The translations under genes were made by a program, and so were the position numbers. The notes under the pieces are model-generated. The model was not told the origin of the DNA. It saw only the letters and a list, made by a program, of their open reading frames with translations, and ran no database searches. DNA of 64,000 bases, from positions 248,001-312,000 of the forward strand of contig NZ_CAJZAR010000068.1 in the NCBI RefSeq assembly GCF_914484835.1, in the 5' to 3' direction. The stretch is from Paraburkholderia tropica (GTDB lineage: Bacteria; Pseudomonadota; Gammaproteobacteria; Burkholderiales; Burkholderiaceae). The number at the start of each line of letters is the position of its first letter. Positions within the stretch are counted from its first letter, which is position 1. This document shows positions 16,313 to 25,012 of the stretch, piece by piece.

Positions 16313-16444
16313 GTTCCGTTTCCTGTCTGTGATTGGCTGGAATGCGGGAAACAATGTAGCAAGCGCGGTGGCGAATCGGGTAATAGAGGGTTAAATGCGG
16401 AGCATCTTTTTCGGCACGGCAGGCGACGATGGAGCCCTTCCGCC

Positions 16445-18010
16445 TCACGAACTTGAGGCAGGCGGTAACACGTAAATCGCATACTGACGTGCGGGAAGTG
16501 TCATTCCCCACGCGCGCCTGCGAATATCAATCGGCGTCGCCAGTGCATGACTGAACGTCTTCGCTTCGTCATGACAGGAAGCATCATCGCGGCGGCAAAC
16601 AATGAGCATCCCCTCGCGTCGAACATCATCGCTTCGCAACCACGGCGTCGTTCGCGGAGCACTCAGATCCCAATAGCGGGTTCGGCCACCCGAATAAAAC
16701 GCGACGGATTGCGCTTCGTGAACCGAGCCCGAAACCACCGGAATCGTGTCCTGGCCGGATTGCCGTTTCCAGATCGCGCGAGCAGCGTCAGCTAGCTCTG
16801 CGCGCGGCTCTGCGGCATCGTCGGTATTGCGACGCGCGCCCGCATAGCCCACGGCAGCCGTGCCGATCAGCACGAGCATCCAGTAAACAATCAGCACACG
16901 CATGGAACGCTCGACCCGCAACGACACATCCATGCGGAAAAGCACGCAGACCCACATCGGCACAACGGCAAACCACTCGGCCATTCCCCATACAGAGGCC
17001 ATCTGCGCTTTGGCGGCGATGGCGATGATTCCAATCACCATGAACGGGCCGAACGTGAGCACCCACAAATCGGGGTACATCCTCGGTGAGATACAGCTTG
17101 CCAGCATCTGCTTCGCCGCCTTCACCCTCGCTCCCTTCACGAGAAGGATGACGAAGACGAAGCTCGGCAACAGATAGCCGATCTGGGCAAGCGTATAAAT
17201 GGAAAATCGCCCCATTGCCACCGCCATGGGACTTCCCGATGTTCTTTGCGCGGCGTATTCAAAGGTCTGGAATTGATGCTCGACCAGCCAAACCAGATGC
17301 GGGAGCAGCACGATGAATCCCGCTGCCACAACGATCAGCGACTGCCAGCTGAATACGCGGCTACGCCAGCGCGGACGCGCAAATGCCGCCATAAGAAGCG
17401 CAATGAGCAACACGACCGAGAAATACTTCCCGAGAACGGCGGCGCCGGCCAGCGCGCCCAACGCAAGCGCCGAATGCCATTTTCCCGATTGCATGAAGCG
17501 CACAAAAAGATAGGCCGTCCACGGCCATAGTGACAGCAGTACGGCATTCGCGTTGAATTTAATCGAGAGCGTCGAATAGAGAGGTGAGACAGCCATCGCA
17601 AGGCCAGCGACAGCAGCAAGCCACCAGGGCAGGAACCGGCGTGCCAACGCGACGATACCGAATAGCCCGACCATTGCATTGAGCGCGGACAGTGCGAAGT
17701 ACGCGAGATCCGTGTGAGGAAATATCTGGAACCAGAGCGCCGTGATCCACGCAAAGAATGGAGGATGTTTCGCATAACCCGCCTGCCACTCGATACCCCA
17801 CACGTAGTTCTCGACCATATCGCCGGGTATATCGAGGTTACCGCGCGAGAGCCACGCGCCGATGGTCCACACGATCGCGTTGACGGGCAGCAGGGCTAAC
17901 AACCAGGCCGCCTTCTGTTTTGCGACTGAATGGGTCGGCGAATCGATTTCAGTATTGATCGACAGATTGGATTGCATCATCAGTGGAGTATTCCGAAATG
18001 CGGAATTCAC
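16445..18010 (-). CDS. GT39-type membrane glycosyltransferase (ArnT/PMT-like; GtrC-position gene)
   Basis: The 521-aa polytopic protein has about ten membrane segments and the GT39-like N-terminal loop with acidic residues (IPGDMVENYVWG) followed by YAKHPPFFAWITALWF, where the His-Pro-Pro motif is typical of ArnT-like enzymes that use polyprenyl-phosphate sugars in the periplasm. It begins with a GTG 18 bp after the gtrA stop; the ATG at 17980 is an alternative start and neither has a strong ribosome site. In gtr operons the third gene encodes the acceptor-specific transferase (GtrC), so this protein probably moves the flipped sugar to O-antigen or another surface glycan. Confidence 0.8.
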   Translation of the reverse strand: MNSAFRNTPLMMQSNLSINTEIDSPTHSVAKQKAAWLLALLPVNAIVWTIGAWLSRGNLDIPGDMVENYVWGIEWQAGYAKHPPFFAWITALWFQIFPHTDLAYFALSALNAMVGLFGIVALARRFLPWWLAAVAGLAMAVSPLYSTLSIKFNANAVLLSLWPWTAYLFVRFMQSGKWHSALALGALAGAAVLGKYFSVVLLIALLMAAFARPRWRSRVFSWQSLIVVAAGFIVLLPHLVWLVEHQFQTFEYAAQRTSGSPMAVAMGRFSIYTLAQIGYLLPSFVFVILLVKGARVKAAKQMLASCISPRMYPDLWVLTFGPFMVIGIIAIAAKAQMASVWGMAEWFAVVPMWVCVLFRMDVSLRVERSMRVLIVYWMLVLIGTAAVGYAGARRNTDDAAEPRAELADAARAIWKRQSGQDTIPVVSGSVHEAQSVAFYSGGRTRYWDLSAPRTTPWLRSDDVRREGMLIVCRRDDASCHDEAKTFSHALATPIDIRRRAWGMTLPARQYAIYVLPPASSS

Positions 18011-18027
18011 GAAGCAGCCAGAGGCTG

Positions 18028-18420
18028 TCAGGTTTTGGAGACGCGGAAGGTCCAGACTGAACTAGCCGTATAAGTCAGCACGAGCAGGACGGCAGTCGTC
18101 ACGCATTGCGCGACCATCCATGCCACATCAGCCAGATGCGTGAGCACAAGCATGAGTGCGCCGTTCAGCGCAAGTCCCGCGGCGGCGATGACAAAGAATC
18201 GGGGGGCACTTTTTGCGTGCGGAAGTCCGCTGCGAAACGTAAAGCGATGGTTGAGGTAGTAATTAATCAGCGCACCCGCAACAGCCCCGAGACACGAGGC
18301 GACCACCGGCCCGACCGTGTGTGCCATGACCAACGCAGCGAGTGTCATGTACTGCACCAGCGTACCGGTTGCACCGACGCACGCGTACCCGACGAACCTG
18401 GTCAGCGCGACCCGCCTCAC
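18028..18420 (-). CDS. gtrA: GtrA-family flippase
   Basis: Starting at the GTG that overlaps the GT2 stop (GTGA, 18417-18420), the product is 130 aa, the usual GtrA length. Four membrane segments are visible: TRFVGYACVGATGTLVQYMT, the segment before INYYLNHRFTF (the diagnostic GtrA N-Y-x-x-N-x-x-x-T-F motif), FFVIAAAGLALNGALM and a C-terminal one ending SSVWTFRV. GtrA proteins flip undecaprenyl-phosphate-linked sugars across the inner membrane. The frame stays open upstream but that part overlaps the GT2 gene and is not conserved. Confidence 0.88.
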   Translation of the reverse strand: MRRVALTRFVGYACVGATGTLVQYMTLAALVMAHTVGPVVASCLGAVAGALINYYLNHRFTFRSGLPHAKSAPRFFVIAAAGLALNGALMLVLTHLADVAWMVAQCVTTAVLLVLTYTASSVWTFRVSKT

Positions 18421-19406
18421 GATTTTCCGAACCGATAGGTATTGCGCACGATATAGACAGGCCGACGCTTCGACTCCATATAAATGCGACCGATATATTC
18501 GCCAACCACGCCAATTCCCACGAGTTGTATGCCACCAAGAAAAAGCACGGCGACGATGAGCGATGCGTAGCCCGGCACATCCACGCCTTTTAGCCAGGTG
18601 CGCACGATCAGATAGATTGCATAGCAGATTGCGAAGACGGCTGTGAAACCGCCCATGTAGGTCCATATGCGTAAGGGCAGCGTACTAAAACTCGTGACGC
18701 CTTCCAGTGCGAGATTCCACAACTTCCACCCCGAGAATTTCGTCTTTCCACCGACGCGCGGGCATCGGGCGTACTCGATCTGCGCGGTACGAAAGCCAAC
18801 CCAGGCGAATAGCCCCTTCATATAGCGCCGGTTCTCGGGCAAACGCTTTAGCGACTCCACCACTTGTCGGGACATGAGCCTGAAATCGCCGGAGTTCTCA
18901 GGAATGGTGATATCGGCGATGGCGTTATGAATACGGTAGAACAGTGCTGCCGTTCCGCGTTTGACATAGGTGTCGCTGCGGCGCTCGACGCGCTTGGCGA
19001 GCACAACATCGTAGCCCTCTCTCCATCGCTCAACCAGTTTCGCAATGACTTGCGGCGGGTCTTGAAGATCCGCGTCGAACGGAATCACAACCGATCCCGT
19101 CGCTGCATCGATGCCTGCCGTGAGCGCCGCTTCTTTCCCAAAGTTGCGCGACAAATCGACCACCTGAATACGGAAATTGTCCTTGCAGGCTGCCAGCAAT
19201 TTATCGAGCGTTGAATCAGTACTGCCATCGTTGACACAAACGATTTCGTAGTCGGCGTCGGAAATTCCGCGGAGAACCGGCACAACTGCATCGAAGAACG
19301 CGGCGATGATCGGCGCCTCGTTGTAGAAGGGGACCACGAGCGAGATGAGCGCGTGCGCGCAGGATTTTTTGTCTCGATACTCGATCATCGCTGTGGTGGT
19401 CTCCAT
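18417..19406 (-). CDS. gtrB: GT2 bactoprenol glycosyltransferase (GtrB type)
   Basis: The 329-aa protein is a GT-A fold transferase: ISLVVPFYNEAPII opening strand, VNDGSTDST, the DXD-like FDADLQDPP, and GDFRLMSRQVVESL, followed by two C-terminal membrane segments (about residues 235-300) and the YIGRIYMESKRRPVY tail typical of GtrB/DPM1-like enzymes. It would transfer a sugar from a nucleotide donor to undecaprenyl phosphate on the cytoplasmic side. It is the first gene of the gtrB-gtrA-GT39 operon and is overlapped by gtrA by 4 bp. The DNA upstream is unusually AT-rich for this genome. Confidence 0.9.
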   Translation of the reverse strand: METTTAMIEYRDKKSCAHALISLVVPFYNEAPIIAAFFDAVVPVLRGISDADYEIVCVNDGSTDSTLDKLLAACKDNFRIQVVDLSRNFGKEAALTAGIDAATGSVVIPFDADLQDPPQVIAKLVERWREGYDVVLAKRVERRSDTYVKRGTAALFYRIHNAIADITIPENSGDFRLMSRQVVESLKRLPENRRYMKGLFAWVGFRTAQIEYARCPRVGGKTKFSGWKLWNLALEGVTSFSTLPLRIWTYMGGFTAVFAICYAIYLIVRTWLKGVDVPGYASLIVAVLFLGGIQLVGIGVVGEYIGRIYMESKRRPVYIVRNTYRFGKS

Positions 19407-19427
19407 TTATATTTTTTTGAACGATGT

Positions 19428-19451
19428 CTTTAAATGAAAGCTTTAAATGAA
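19428..19451. repeat. Tandem CTTTAAATGAA direct repeat
   Basis: Two perfect 11-bp copies (19428-19438 and 19441-19451) lie 13 bp apart, 22-45 bp upstream of the gtrB start. They could be a regulator site or chance in AT-rich DNA. Confidence 0.5.
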
Positions 19452-19904
19452 GTTCTAATAAAAAGCCAATAATCGACTATGAATCCGCAAGCACACACGC
19501 AATTCACAGCAACATAAGTGTCTACCTGCTTTCCTTGAACGGGAAAGAAGGTGTACGCATCGTGTCTCAATCTCGAAATTTAGACTACTTGAAACCGTGA
19601 CAGTTTGACGATTTACGGTATCGAATCACTCGAACGTCCATGCGACGCGCCGTTCACTCTAGAAATTTGACATTCAACAAATTCAATCCATATTTCTGGA
19701 AAAATCGATGATTCGATACTGGCCCCATAAGTACCGTGCAGGCGAAATCCCGGCTCTTTGATTTGCCTTCCGGGAAGCGGTGGCCTCCTTTTCCGCATCG
19801 CGCAGTGGCAATGCTTGCAGACCAGCACAAAGCCAGGGAAAACATGCGCAGGAAGATTTGGCTGACGATCGAAACAGGCATATCGACAGAAATTAGCTCG
19901 TCAA

Positions 19905-19939
19905 CAAAAAAGCCGCCAACCGAAGGTCAAGCGGCTTTT
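19905..19939 (-). terminator. Rho-independent terminator of the leftward secreted-protein gene
   Basis: Read leftward, AAAAGCCGC (19939-19931) pairs with GCGGCTTTTTT (19915-19905) around a 15-nt loop, ending in a T-run. It lies 39 bp after the stop of the gene at 19978-20301. Confidence 0.85.
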
Positions 19940-19977
19940 CCAATCGCTGCTATTCAACAAGGCAATAAGCCCCCATT

Positions 19978-20301
19978 TTAATTCCCCACCGGCGACTTCA
20001 CGCTCGGCGTCGCCAGCGTGTTATTACTCTTCGGCGCGCTAGTCCCGGATGTCGAGCCGTTAGTCATACCCGGTTGCTGCCCCATGCTCGCGCCTTGCCC
20101 GCTCATGCCACTGTCCGAATTGGCGGCACCAGGCATGCCGTAACCGCTCGACGTGTCGTTCATTTGATTCGTCGCCGGGCTGGCCGTGGTGCCGTGGCTC
20201 GACGATCCGCTGCTCATTCCGCCGTTCGTTTGTGCAAAAGCGCCGCCGGACAATGCGAGTGCCGCGAATGCAGCGAGGAAAGTTCGGGTTCCCTTTTTCA
20301 T
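19978..20301 (-). CDS. Small secreted low-complexity protein (NNTLATPS family, second copy)
   Basis: A 107-aa protein with a signal peptide (cut after GAFA near residue 23) and a Ser/Gly/Asn/Gln-rich mature part. It shares SGYGMPGAANSDSG and a C-terminal NNTLATPSVKSPVG with the protein at 14874-15161, though in a different order and spacing. GGAGGA precedes the ATG. No catalytic motif is visible. The two genes are 5 kb apart and in opposite orientation, on either side of the gtr-like operon. Confidence 0.8.
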   Translation of the reverse strand: MKKGTRTFLAAFAALALSGGAFAQTNGGMSSGSSSHGTTASPATNQMNDTSSGYGMPGAANSDSGMSGQGASMGQQPGMTNGSTSGTSAPKSNNTLATPSVKSPVGN

Positions 20302-20577
20302 GATCCGTTCCTCCGTGAATTGGACAGGAAGATCGGCGCACGCGTACGCACACTCGACCCTGCACTTTCTTGCGCAATCACCGTGCCGCACGCGCCATTA
20401 ACTCGACCCGCTCAATCCGCACTGAATTATTCGCATCGCATCAAACGATTAACTGCTCATTATTTGGGATTACGGATGATCAGTGTTTACACGAATGGGT
20501 CACGCCCCCGTTCTTTTCATAATATCAACGCACTAAATCAAGAAGCGACGGTACGAGACAACCACCCAGGAGGCACC

Positions 20578-21660
20578 GTGACGGGCATCCGGCTGAGCGG
20601 CGTAACGAAGCGGTACGGAGACACCGAGGTCATTACCGGCCTCGACCTCGACATTCACTCCGGTGAATTCCTTGTTTTTCTCGGCCCTTCCGGCTGCGGA
20701 AAATCCACCTTGCTGCGCATGATCGCCGGGCTCGAAACCGTGAGCGACGGGCAGATCAGCATTGGCGAGCGGCGCGTGAACGAGCAGCCGCCCGGCAAAC
20801 GCGGCGTGGCGATGGTGTTTCAGCATTACGCGCTCTATCCGCACATGACCGTCTACGACAACATGGCGTTCGGTCTGCGCAATACGGGCGTGAATGCGGG
20901 CGAAGTCGACAAGCGCATCAACGAAGCCGCCCGCATGCTCGAACTCGGCACCTTGCTGCAGCGCCGTCCGGCGCAGCTTTCCGGCGGGCAGCGCCAGCGT
21001 GTCGCCATCGGACGCGCCGTCGTTAAGGAACCCGAAGCGTTTCTTTTCGACGAACCGCTGTCCAATCTCGACGCCGCGTTGCGCAACCGCACCCGGCTCG
21101 AACTCGCGCGTATTCATCAGCGCCTGCACGCTACGATGGTTTTCGTCACGCACGATCAGGTGGAAGCGATGACGCTCGCCACCCGCATCGTGGTGATGAA
21201 CCGGGGGCGCATCGAGCAGATCGGCGCGCCGCTCGACATTTACCGGCGGCCCGCCACGCGTTTCGTCGCGGGCTTTATCGGCGCACCGGCGATGAATTTC
21301 ATCGAGGTCGAACGCGCCGGCGACAACGGCGGCAGACTGACCGTCTCGCTGCCGTTCGATGCCGTGACGGTGCCCACCGCCGTCGCCGCCGCCAGCCTGC
21401 CTTCGGGCAAGCTCACGCTGGGCGTGCGCGCCGAACACGTCCTGCTCGATCCGCAAGGCCCGATCACCGCACGCGCCGAAGTCATCGAACGGCTCGGCGA
21501 CCGCTCACTCGCCCACGTAAGCCTGCCCAACGGTCAGTTGATCGTGGCGGAACTGCCGCGCGAGCGCGAACTCAACACCGGCGACACGGTTCGCCTGAAC
21601 CTCGACGCAGCGCACCTGCATCTGTTCGACGAATCGGGCACGGCATACCATGGCCTCTGA
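20578..21660 (+). CDS. Sugar ABC transporter ATP-binding protein (MalK/UgpC family)
   Basis: GTG at 20578 follows AGGAGG by 5 nt and gives a 360-aa MalK-length product. Motifs: Walker A GPSGCGKST, Q-loop MVFQHYALYPHMTV, signature LSGGQRQRVAIGRA, Walker B FLFDEPLSNLDA, switch VFVTHDQVEAMT, then the C-terminal MalK-type regulatory (TOBE/OB) domain with FIGAPAMNFIEV and LGVRAEHVLLD. The CUT1 family uses such ATPases for oligosaccharides and glycerol phosphate. It overlaps the first permease gene by 11 bp. In the operon it powers the transporter that likely supplies arabinose-containing sugars to the GH51 enzyme. Confidence 0.92.
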   Translation: MTGIRLSGVTKRYGDTEVITGLDLDIHSGEFLVFLGPSGCGKSTLLRMIAGLETVSDGQISIGERRVNEQPPGKRGVAMVFQHYALYPHMTVYDNMAFGLRNTGVNAGEVDKRINEAARMLELGTLLQRRPAQLSGGQRQRVAIGRAVVKEPEAFLFDEPLSNLDAALRNRTRLELARIHQRLHATMVFVTHDQVEAMTLATRIVVMNRGRIEQIGAPLDIYRRPATRFVAGFIGAPAMNFIEVERAGDNGGRLTVSLPFDAVTVPTAVAAASLPSGKLTLGVRAEHVLLDPQGPITARAEVIERLGDRSLAHVSLPNGQLIVAELPRERELNTGDTVRLNLDAAHLHLFDESGTAYHGL

Positions 21661-22576
21661 CCGCTCGCTCGCCATGCCGCTGCCGAAGACGCACGAAGGC
21701 CGCCGCCGCAGGCTGCGCGCGCCGTGGTCCAACGCGCTGTTCGTGCTGCCCTTCGTGATCGTCTACGTGCTGTTGCTGGTCGTGCCGCTGGCGTTCGGCT
21801 GGTGGCTCAGCTTCCAGCGCGTGGACCTGCTCGCGGGCACGAGCGACTTCATCGGCATCCGCAATTATCTCGATCTCGCGTTCGATCCGATCTTTCGCGG
21901 CGCGATGCGCAACACGTTTTATTTCGTCATCCTGACCGTACCGGTATTCGTGTTGCTCGGCCTCGCGCTCGCGCTGGTGCTCAACCGGCCCGGCCGCTTC
22001 GGCGCGGCGCTGCGCGCGCTCTTTTTCGGCTCGTCGGTGCTGTCGGTCACCATCGTCACGCTGGTCTGGAAGCTCGTGATGATGCCCGGCAACGGCCTGC
22101 TCGCCGACGTGAGCCACGCCTTCCACTGGCCCGAATTCCTGCCGCTCATGCACGAGGCCACGGCGCTGCCGGCCATCGCGGTCGTGACGGTCTGGTGGAT
22201 CGTCGGTCTGCCGATGATGCTGTTTCTCGCCGCGCTCCAGCAGATTCCGCAAGAGCTTTACGAAGCGGCGTCGCTCGACAACGCCACGCGCTGGCGCACC
22301 TTCACGAAGATCACGCTGCCCTCGATCTGGCGCACCGTCGCGCTCGTGGCCGTGATCGAGGCGGTGCTGCAATTCCAGATCTTCGGCCAGGCGCAACTGC
22401 TCACCGATGGCGGCCCCAACAATTCCACGCGCCCGCTCGTGCAATTCATCTACGAGACCGGCTTCCGTCAGTGGTCGTTCGGTTATTCCGCCGCGGCGGC
22501 GCAGGTGCTGTTCGCGTTGATGCTGATCGGCGTGGTCGCGCAAGCGTGGCTGCTGCGTAAAAAGGAGAAGGCATGA
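21650..22576 (+). CDS. Sugar ABC transporter permease (MalF/UgpA type)
   Basis: A 308-aa, six-helix CUT1 permease. N-terminal LFVLPFVIVYVLLLVVPLAFGWWLSF is the first membrane segment, and the EAA loop reads YEAASLDNATRWRTFTKITLP, the contact site for the ATPase. Its ATG overlaps the end of the ATPase gene, and its own end overlaps the next permease gene (ATGA at 22573-22576), so the genes are translationally coupled. It pairs with the MalG-type protein to form the channel. Confidence 0.92.
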   Translation: MASDRSLAMPLPKTHEGRRRRLRAPWSNALFVLPFVIVYVLLLVVPLAFGWWLSFQRVDLLAGTSDFIGIRNYLDLAFDPIFRGAMRNTFYFVILTVPVFVLLGLALALVLNRPGRFGAALRALFFGSSVLSVTIVTLVWKLVMMPGNGLLADVSHAFHWPEFLPLMHEATALPAIAVVTVWWIVGLPMMLFLAALQQIPQELYEAASLDNATRWRTFTKITLPSIWRTVALVAVIEAVLQFQIFGQAQLLTDGGPNNSTRPLVQFIYETGFRQWSFGYSAAAAQVLFALMLIGVVAQAWLLRKKEKA

Positions 22577-23436
22577 GCACGCTCGCATTCGAATCGCGGC
22601 CGCGCGGCGCGCTGGCCGGCCGCCTGGGCGACCGGCTGATGCTGGGCGCGGTGGTCGCGCTCGCGCTGCTCTGGATCACGCCGCTGGTCTGGGTGCTGTG
22701 TCTCTCGTTCAAGCCGAACGCATTTCTCGAACAGCACACCGACGTCCTGTTTTCGCCGCCGTTCACGCTGCAGAACTACACGAACATTCTGCAGACTTCG
22801 GCGGTCGGCGGCTGGCTCGTGAACAGCCTGATCGTTTCGATCGGACAGACGCTGCTCACGCTGATTATCGCGTCGCTCGCGGGTTACGGTTTTGCGCGCA
22901 CGGAGTTTCCCGGCAAGCGTTATGTGTACGTGATTTGCCTCTGCGGACTGGCCGTGCCCGAACAGGCACTCGTGATTCCGCTGCATCATATCTTCGCGAC
23001 GCTCGACTGGCATAACACCTATGGCGCGCTGATCCTGCCGCGTCTCGCCTCGCCGTTCGGCGTCTATCTGATGACGCAGTATTTCAAGGCGGTGCCGGTC
23101 GAGATCGAAGAAGCCGCGCTGCTCGACAATGCGTCCCGTTTCAAGGTGTTCTGGCGCGTCGTGCTGCCGCTTTCGCTGCCCGCGCAAGCCACGCTCGCGA
23201 TCTTCACGTTCCTCAGCGCATGGAACGATTATCTGTGGCCGCTGGTGTCCGCTTCGAAGCCCGAGATGTACACGCTGACGATCGGCCTCGCCTCCACGCA
23301 AGGCAACTTCGCGCAGTCCGAAGGCATCGGCTATCTGATGGCGCAGGCGATCTTTGCCGGCCTGCCCATCTTCGTGCTCTATCTGTTCTTCCAGAAGTAC
23401 ATCGTGGCGGCCGTGGCCGGCACGGCGGTACGCTAG
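22573..23436 (+). CDS. Sugar ABC transporter permease (MalG/UgpE type)
   Basis: A 287-aa CUT1 permease with six membrane segments and the EAA loop EEAALLDNASRFKVFWRVVLPLSLPA. It starts in the ATGA overlap with the first permease gene. The C-terminus ending FQKYIVAAVAGTAVR is typical of MalG-like subunits (YF.QR.fvaGlt.GAVK pattern). Together with the preceding genes it forms the membrane part of an importer; a 137-bp gap separates it from the binding-protein gene, which may have its own promoter. Confidence 0.92.
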   Translation: MSTLAFESRPRGALAGRLGDRLMLGAVVALALLWITPLVWVLCLSFKPNAFLEQHTDVLFSPPFTLQNYTNILQTSAVGGWLVNSLIVSIGQTLLTLIIASLAGYGFARTEFPGKRYVYVICLCGLAVPEQALVIPLHHIFATLDWHNTYGALILPRLASPFGVYLMTQYFKAVPVEIEEAALLDNASRFKVFWRVVLPLSLPAQATLAIFTFLSAWNDYLWPLVSASKPEMYTLTIGLASTQGNFAQSEGIGYLMAQAIFAGLPIFVLYLFFQKYIVAAVAGTAVR

Positions 23437-23573
23437 TCCCCCGCATTGAGCAACAGGCATGACATGTCGATCGACGCACGTCACGCGTCCGATACAGATT
23501 AATTCGTAGTGCAAATAAGACAGCGTCCTGTGCGCAACCCAAGCGCGCCGCCGGACGCCCACAGGAGAGAGAC

Positions 23574-24905
23574 ATGAGAAGAACGTTGGTGCGCGGCGTG
23601 CTCACGCTCGCGGCGCTCGGATTCGCGGCAACCTTGACGGCGCCGGTGCAGGCCAAGACGGAAATCACGCTGTCGCGCTTTTTCGGCGCCTGTGACGCCG
23701 AATACGGCAAGGTCAACGACGTGAGCAAGGCCTCGGGCGAATGCGGCATCATCACGACGCTCGTGAACCAGTTCAATGCCACGAACAAGGAAGACATCGT
23801 CGTCAAGCCGCAGATCATCGAATGGTCGCCCTACTACACGCAAATCGACGCGCGCATTCTGAGCCGCGACGTGCCGACCATTTCGGTGATGCACGAGGCC
23901 GTGCTCGGCGACTATGTGAAGCGCAATCTCGTCGAACCGCTCGACGACGGCTTCAAGTCGGTCGGCGTCGACAAGAACGATTTCACGCCGCAGGCGCACC
24001 GGGCCATCACGTTCGGCGACAAGACCTACGCGCTGCCGTTCGACACGCATTCGTGGCTCTGGCACATCAACGTGAATCTGTTCAAGAAGGCGGGCCTCGT
24101 GGATGCGAGCGGCAAGCCCATCCTGCCGAAGACGCCCGACGAACTGCTCGCGCAGGCCAAGCAGTTCAAGGACAAGACGGGACTGCCCTATTTCGCGGTG
24201 CCGATCGCCAATGAATCGGCGGCGCAAACGCGCACGTTCTATACGTGGGTGTATCAGCAGAACGGCACGCTGTTCCCGAACGGTCCCACGAAGATCGACA
24301 TGCATACGCCGGCGGCCACCAACGCGCTCACGCTCTACGACAAGCTCATGAAGGCCGGTGACATCACGCCTGGCCTCGACTACGGCGCGGCGAACCAGGC
24401 GTTCGAAAACGGCAAGGCCGGCGTGCTCATGTGCGGCACGTGGGTAATCGAGGACTTCACGAATCTGTCGAACAAACCGGGCACCGCACTCGCGAACGGT
24501 TACGACGTCGTGCCGTTCCCGAACCTGTTCCAGAAGAAGGCCGTGTGGGCCGACGGTCACTCGTGGGTCATGCTCAAGGGCGGCGCGAAGGACGAAAAGA
24601 CCCGCCACGCCGCGCTGGTGTTCCTGAAGTTTCTCTATGACCACGACGGCGACTGGGCCCGCACCGGCCATCTGCCCGCGCGTCAGTCGGTCATTACGAG
24701 CGCCGCCTTCAGCGCGCTGCCGCATCGCGATGCGATCAAGGAGATTTCGAGCACCGGCTATGCGCTGCCGAACACGGTGCCGCGCCAGTTCGCGATCCAG
24801 CAGATCGTGGGCGAGGAAATCAGCAATATGCTCTCGACCGGCAAGTCGGTCGCCGACGTGGAGAAGGAAGCGGAGCAACGCACCAACGCCCTGCTGGCGC
24901 GATAA
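23574..24905 (+). CDS. Extracellular sugar-binding protein (family 1)
   Basis: A 443-aa periplasmic protein with a signal peptide (cut after APVQA near residue 25). The family 1 pattern is seen in DKTYALPFDTHSWLWHINVNLFKKAGL and in AFENGKAGVLMCGTWVIEDF, the segments that form hinge and ligand pocket of CUT1 binding proteins. CAGGAGAGAGAC precedes the ATG. Placement between the permeases and the GH51 gene points to an arabinose-containing oligosaccharide as ligand, which is an inference. A stable hairpin lies downstream. Confidence 0.9.
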   Translation: MRRTLVRGVLTLAALGFAATLTAPVQAKTEITLSRFFGACDAEYGKVNDVSKASGECGIITTLVNQFNATNKEDIVVKPQIIEWSPYYTQIDARILSRDVPTISVMHEAVLGDYVKRNLVEPLDDGFKSVGVDKNDFTPQAHRAITFGDKTYALPFDTHSWLWHINVNLFKKAGLVDASGKPILPKTPDELLAQAKQFKDKTGLPYFAVPIANESAAQTRTFYTWVYQQNGTLFPNGPTKIDMHTPAATNALTLYDKLMKAGDITPGLDYGAANQAFENGKAGVLMCGTWVIEDFTNLSNKPGTALANGYDVVPFPNLFQKKAVWADGHSWVMLKGGAKDEKTRHAALVFLKFLYDHDGDWARTGHLPARQSVITSAAFSALPHRDAIKEISSTGYALPNTVPRQFAIQQIVGEEISNMLSTGKSVADVEKEAEQRTNALLAR

Positions 24906-24947
24906 GTCCGCCAGCGATTTATTCGTCATGCCAGGTAAATTCAGGTA

Positions 24948-24979
24948 ATGGCGCGCGAGCCCTACGAGCCGCGCGCCAT
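24948..24979 (+). other. Intercistronic hairpin between binding protein and GH51 gene
   Basis: ATGGCGCGCG (24948-24957) and CGCGCGCCAT (24970-24979) form a perfect 10-bp GC-rich stem with a 12-nt loop. No T-run follows, so it looks like an mRNA-stabilising or attenuating element, as between malE and malF, rather than a full terminator. Confidence 0.6.
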
Positions 24980-25012
24980 CCGACAACGCTACAGGATGGA
25001 TAGAGGAACACC

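Larger units (their letters stand above)
19407..19977. other. AT-rich intergenic region upstream of the gtr-like operon
   Basis: These 571 bp are visibly poorer in G+C than the rest of the window, especially 19400-19720, which fits acquired DNA or a strong promoter for the leftward gtr operon. It holds a tandem CTTTAAATGAA repeat near 19428 and the terminator of the secreted-protein gene at the right end. Short leftward open frames (19613-19881) encode a CKHCHC segment but have no ribosome site or family match; they may be the remains of a gene. Confidence 0.5.

Noticed and set aside
19613..19881. Short leftward open frames with a CKHCHC segment in the AT-rich gap
   Set aside because: No ribosome site, no family match and two frames compete; could be a gene remnant but cannot be supported.
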